Part shown: piece by piece, positions 59,981 to 64,000 of the stretch
How positions within the stretch are numbered: position 1 is the first letter of the stretch
Layout: each line of letters begins with the position of its first letter
Assembly (NCBI RefSeq): GCF_010183535.1
Contig: NC_071330.1
Coordinates: 6,739,717 to 6,803,716, forward strand
DNA length: 64,000 nucleotides
Direction: 5' to 3'
Source of the DNA: Caenorhabditis remanei
Lineage: Eukaryota; Nematoda; Chromadorea; Rhabditida; Rhabditidae
Position numbers and translations under genes: made by a program
The notes under the pieces: model-generated
Databases searched by the model: none
Told to the model about the DNA's origin: nothing
Seen by the model: only the letters and a program-made list of their open reading frames with translations

Positions 59981-61270
59981 ATGATTCGATATCATTCTTT
60001 GCTTCTACTTATTCTACCAGTTATTGTGAATGCTCAATGTGATCTGGGATCCGTATATAATTCTGATAAAAATGTGTAAGTTGCATTGTTTTGTCCGAAA
60101 TGCAAAAGGGAAAATGACTATGTAATTGATTTCCGAAGAGTACTGTATTTAGATTAGCAATTAATTATATTTTATATATTTCTTACAGATGCTTCACCTT
60201 CTACAATTCCTCCGTTGATTTTAAAACAGCTGAGTCAATTTGCACTGCTTCGAGTGGTCACTTAGCCTCAGTTCACAATACTATCGACAACAACTACCTT
60301 GCAAAACAAGCTCAACAGTATATATCAGCTAATGGAGTTATCTGGCTTGGTGCCAAGTCTACTTCTCCAAATGTCACTGATCCCAATTCTTGGAACTGGT
60401 CTGATGGTACTCCATTTGATTATCAAAACTATCAATCTGGTGAACCAACTTCGCTTGAAACAACTGCTTGCATGCAGTTTTCAGCAGCAAATTCGAAATG
60501 GAAAACTGCCAGTTGTATCAATTATGCCCCATTTATCTGTGAATATCAACCTAACAACTTTCCAGTTACTTGCCCTCCAAGTGAGTGCTTTTTAAATGAA
60601 CAATATCACACTCAAATAATTTCAGTTATAAAATCATGCCCGTCGGAGTACTACTATTTAGAGGAAACTCAAAAATGTTACAAGGTAAACTGCAACTCTA
60701 TTCGTATATTCATAATTCATGTTTAGGTTGTGATTGAGAGGGGAAATTACGATAGTTCCCGTAATGGATGTTGGGATGACGGTGGTGAATTATTATCTAT
60801 TCATTCTTACACAGAAAATGCATTTATCCATGGTATACTTTATAGAAATCAGCTTTTTTTGTAGACATAGCTTCAAAGTTTTCAGATATTTCGCAAACTG
60901 GGCATGATGTCACCCTACCAAACGGCGACGAAACAAACAACGTAAAAATTATTATTATTATTTTACAAGACTAATTTTAATTAATTGAAGATTTATATTG
61001 GTCTGATTCACCAAAATGGATATTGGCACTGGACAGATGGATCATCATTTGACTATTCTGCCTGGGCAGCGGGAGAACCGAATTACATGGATAGAGAGTT
61101 CTGGACTACAGTAAGGAATCTTTCTCAGAAAACCTTTATGTAACCCATTTGAATTTCAGTATATGCCGGATGGGCATGACAGTAAGTACAATCCATATGG
61201 TCTGCAATGGAATAATGTAGTAAACGACGAGCAGAGAGGTTATATTTGTCAGAGATCAATGATATCATAA
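59981..61270 (+). CDS. Secreted C-type lectin with two CTLDs (copy 2)
   Basis: Seven exons (59981-60075, 60189-60580, 60626-60684, 60727-60832, 60886-60941, 60991-61110, 61160-61270) give 312 residues. The signal peptide is MIRYHSLLLLILPVIVNAQC. CTLD 1 has GHLASVHNTIDNN, WLGAKSTSP, WNWSDGTPFDYQNY and APFICEY. CTLD 2 has KSCPSEYYYLEETQKCYK, GELLSIHSYTENAF, IYIGLIHQNG, WTDGSSFDYSAW and GYICQRSMIS. CTLD 2 carries AAGEPNYMD with an intact EPN, and WNN plus VND further on, so mannose-type calcium binding is possible (inference). It is an inverted duplicate of copy 1 with the same intron positions. The divergent promoter is short and shared. Confidence 0.93.
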
Positions 61271-61484
61271 CTTTTTTAGCCACAAAGTTAATTTTTCTAT
61301 CTTATTTGTTCATAAACTTTATTCTTATTGGTTACAATTTTTTGAGCGTCAGATTCGCACAACATGATAATCAATTCAATTCAGGACTTCCTGAAATGTA
61401 AAACGTGCATTTTTCTAGTTTTTTTTTTTCTGAAATTTTAATTTTCATTTCCAGTTTTTCATTCTGCTCTTTCTCTGATCAACA
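61271..61484. other. Spacer between lectin and small secreted protein gene
   Basis: These 214 bp contain a T-run and the acceptor TTTCCAG at 61448-61454, about 30 bases before the next ATG and a possible trans-splice site. With this spacing downstream co-transcription with the lectin is possible. Confidence 0.45.
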
Positions 61485-62057
61485 ATGCAATTCTTTAAAG
61501 TGAGCATTTCATCCAGTACCGGTTGCTGTCTTTTAGTTTTTCGACCGTAATTATTATTATTTCTCGAGGTAAATCTTTAAAATTTAGAGGATGACGATTT
61601 TTCGTGATTTTTGTAATTTCGAAAAAAAAAGTGTTCAAAGTATTTATTCGAACTAATCATCAAAAATGTTATTATAAAATTTCAAGACTTGAGAATTAAC
61701 GTAGTTACTGTTGAAAAACTAAAAGACAACAATCTTTTGACCGGTATCGTACTTCTCCGGCAACGCTAACACTATATTTTTCATCAGATTTTCTTTTTCA
61801 TCGTCGCGTCTATTTCGGCAATTCTCCCAATTCCATTCGTGAGATTCTGCCGTCATTCTGCATCTCAAAAGTGTGTTGCAGTTGATGTTTGGCTTGGACA
61901 ACACAGCGATAAACGACTGTTTCCAATGAAATGTTTGAACGATACTTGTCCAGAAGGAACGTTTTGTGATGAAGATGGAAAATGTTGGGAAGAAATAAAG
62001 TTTGGAGATGGTTCCCATTATTACGAGATGAAATTGATAGATGGAAATTGGAAATGA
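61485..62057 (+). CDS. Small secreted six-Cys protein
   Basis: Two exons (61485-61499 and 61788-62057) give 94 residues. The first exon is only 15 nt (MQFFK) and ends at a good donor (AAA/GTGAGC). Joined to exon 2 it makes a signal peptide (MQFFKIFFFIVASISAIL). The mature part has six Cys (RFCRH, QKCVA, MKCLN, DTCPEG, TFCDED, GKCWEE). Without exon 1 the second exon has no suitable ATG, which supports the model. Spacing CPEGTFCDEDGKC resembles a small disulfide-rich fold such as a WAP- or granulin-like half; no family is claimed. It is convergent with the next gene, 28 bp between stops. Function unknown. Confidence 0.7.
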
Positions 62058-62085
62058 GTTAATTCAAAATAATAAATTATTTTGT

Positions 62086-62695
62086 TTATTGTGATTGGAG
62101 ACATTTCATAGCTTTGATCGGAATGTTATTGACAATTGAAGAGAGTCCTCGTTTGAAAATTTCAAGGGAATCCGACATGTTTTCAGCTTCGGGCTTCATA
62201 TTCTCAAAGTCCTTTTCAAGTGCCATCAGATTTTGTGCACGAAAAACTGAAAGAAGGGCGGGGTTTCGGAATTTCTAATTGGCTGCGGCTTACTGTAAAT
62301 GGGAAGAGTTGTCATAGAAATCGACGGAGAAACTGACATTTCTAGAAGTAGACCCAATGAGGAAAGGACGTCTGAAATGTTTGAGGCGTTCCATGAAAGA
62401 GGACAATTTCTTAGAAAGCCTCGTTAATTTTTCTAATGGAGAATTGCTCACCCATTATTGTCGTTTTCAGTTTTTTCTTCGTTTTTGGTGACAGATTCTG
62501 AAGAGTTTCCAGTTGAGTATCTGTGAAGTCAGTCATTTCTCTGATGGTCTCTATGAAAATGTGTTTAGAACATTCTATGGTAGTTTCAGTATTCTGGAAA
62601 TAGTCATTCGATAGTTTCAGCTGAAATGAGAAAATAAAACTCACTGCCATCATGAAAAGAGAAATTAAAACCGCGACAAGCAACATCTCTTTCAT
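62086..62695 (-). CDS. Small secreted helical protein of unknown function
   Basis: Four exons (first 62695-62645; others approximately 62621-62452, 62371-62295 and 62248-62086) give about 152 residues. A signal peptide (MKEMLLVAVLISLFMMA) precedes a polar, helix-prone chain. Two Cys are present (IECSKH and AMKCLQ near the end). Phrases such as FTDTQLETLQNLSPKTKKKL and FENMKPEAENMSDSLEIF suggest an alpha-helical bundle. I considered the nematode DUF19/T20D4.11-like family, but the Cys number is too low to claim it. The last exon ends LQSQ. Exon edges were placed from GTGAGT, GTGAGC and GTAAGC donors. Confidence 0.6.
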
Positions 62696-64000
62696 TCTTG
62701 TTCAAGTTCAGAAAGAATATGAGAAAGTGAATGTATTGATAACAAATACCGACATGCTCAATTGTTATGATAATTTTGAACATTTCGGAAAAATATGAAT
62801 GGTGCATCGAACATTGCATGAATAAAGAGAGAAGAGTTCAAAGAACAAGAAAAATAAGGAGCTGACATAAATTAATTCAGGAAGGTTTCGTTATCAGCTC
62901 GTTTAATCTTATCATAATTCCATCATGCTCCACAATTCTTCCTCTGATAATTTTGGGGAGAAGATGATTCACCGAAAAAAGGAATTGAAAGGTAGAAAAT
63001 GGTTGAAAACGGGGATCCGGAGTCTTTTCCGAAAATGACATCTTAAGCAGTTATTCAAATCAATTTGATGTGAACGTGGCAGAAAAATCGACTTCTATAA
63101 AGGAAAATCACAATTTTTAAAAATCAATTTTGGAATTCAAGAACGTATTAGAGCAGAGATTCGTAACTTAAAACCAAAAAACTCGAATCTTCTTATACAT
63201 ATATATATATAAACTTTTAAAATTACATCTTACAAAAATCAGCTTTCTGCCAAAGTACGAATCTCACTATGAACCCTTATTAGTCAGTAGTCCCATTTGT
63301 TTCTTCAAAAAACTCAGTTTGAGAGCTTCTATGCTTTATTCAATTATCTTGTGTTCAACCATTCAAAAGCTCTTCATATTCGTAATAAGTGTGTCTTTTG
63401 TCTTAAAAAAAACTAGAGGGACGTCGAACCCATCTCAAATGTGTACATTTCCGCAAGAACAAAGAGTCTTTCCCCATTTTTCTTCCCTTTTTCAAACTGA
63501 ATAAATCCAAATCGGAACTAAATGTGATTATGGCTCGTTTTTCACGGAATTTCTTTTTCTTGGGTGGGTGGTCCCAATCCCTTCGAAGAAGAACTTCGTC
63601 GTATAGTTTTCTTCATTTATTCAAATTTCGGTGTCATCAATCCAAATCGAATTCTCTCGTTTCCTGTGCTCACTGAGCCGGTCATTTTTACTGCCACTTG
63701 TGATGATTCGTACGTCTGTGGTCAACTAATCCCTTTCTCCTTTGAAAGTACCTTCTGATCTTTTTCACCTGCTCTCAAGTAGGTGGGACAGTGAGGATAA
63801 TGAATTCAAATTAAGTGGTTGCTCGTAAAAAAGTCTGATTGGATCTAGACAAAAACCACTGCTAATCAACCGGTCTCTTCTAAAACCGCGTATTTAACAA
63901 GGGAAGTCTTTGGAGACGCCACTTTCAAACTACCTATAAATTTGGTTATTGTTATTTTCGACCACGGGGAGTCCATTTCTGCAGTCAAAACTTGCTAAAT
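62696..64000. other. Intergenic region to the end of the window
   Basis: No gene was recognised. A TA run (ATATATATATATA) lies at about 63200-63212. GATAAGATTAAACG-like words near 62905-62920 on the - strand are possible GATA sites. The short + frames at 63319-63758 lack splice or family support. Confidence 0.45.

Overview
The window is nuclear DNA of a Caenorhabditis-type nematode. The genes are split by many short introns (about 45-60 bp) with TTTCAG-type acceptors. Several start codons lie directly behind an acceptor, as expected for spliced-leader trans-splicing. The families are also nematode-typical: transthyretin-like proteins, two-domain C-type lectins, an F-box/LRR protein and small secreted proteins. 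From memory, the gene content (CYLD, transthyretin-like cluster, NIDO/AMOP/VWD protein, PRP16 helicase MOG-1, ALIX homologue ALX-1) matches a segment of C. elegans chromosome III; no database search could be run, so species and orthology are inferences. All exon models below were built by hand from splice signals, and frames were checked for closure.

Layout. 1-2.0 kb: 3' part of a MAM-domain gene (+). 2.4-10.3 kb: cyld-1-like deubiquitinase (-), 16 exons with introns of about 2.4 and 1.0 kb. 11.8-13.4 kb: two divergent paralogues for small Pro/Ala-rich membrane proteins, both with a start codon split by an intron. 13.5-17.6 kb: three transthyretin-like genes (one -, two +). 19.2-24.3 kb: a 1,373-residue NIDO/AMOP/VWD/Sushi membrane protein (+). 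24.6-26.7 kb: repeats, namely a 159-bp minisatellite and two adjoining palindromic elements. 26.8-27.1 kb: an 89-residue CDCA3/TOME-1-like gene (+). 27.2-34.3 kb: a same-strand series on the - strand, mog-1 > F-box protein > fucose-1-phosphate guanylyltransferase, spaced like an operon. 35.2-38.6 kb: alx-1 (+). 39.0-40.8 kb: a type I membrane protein of unknown function (-). 40.85-58.5 kb: 17.7 kb with no convincing protein gene, one tRNA-Gly(GCC), one long inverted repeat, and a marked purine excess on the + strand. 58.5-61.3 kb: two divergent two-domain C-type lectins. 61.5-62.7 kb: two small secreted-protein genes, tail to tail.

The housekeeping genes (splicing helicase, ALIX, CYLD, GDP-fucose synthesis) sit beside secreted or surface-protein families (ttr, clec, MAM, small Cys-rich proteins) that usually vary quickly in nematodes. 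Nothing here is prokaryotic, viral or CRISPR-like. The most interesting observations are the split start codons in both paralogues, the tiny CDCA3-like gene, the paired palindromes whose arms match within but not between elements, a frame-preserving 15-nt microexon in alx-1, and the large desert that may be a giant 5' UTR intron.
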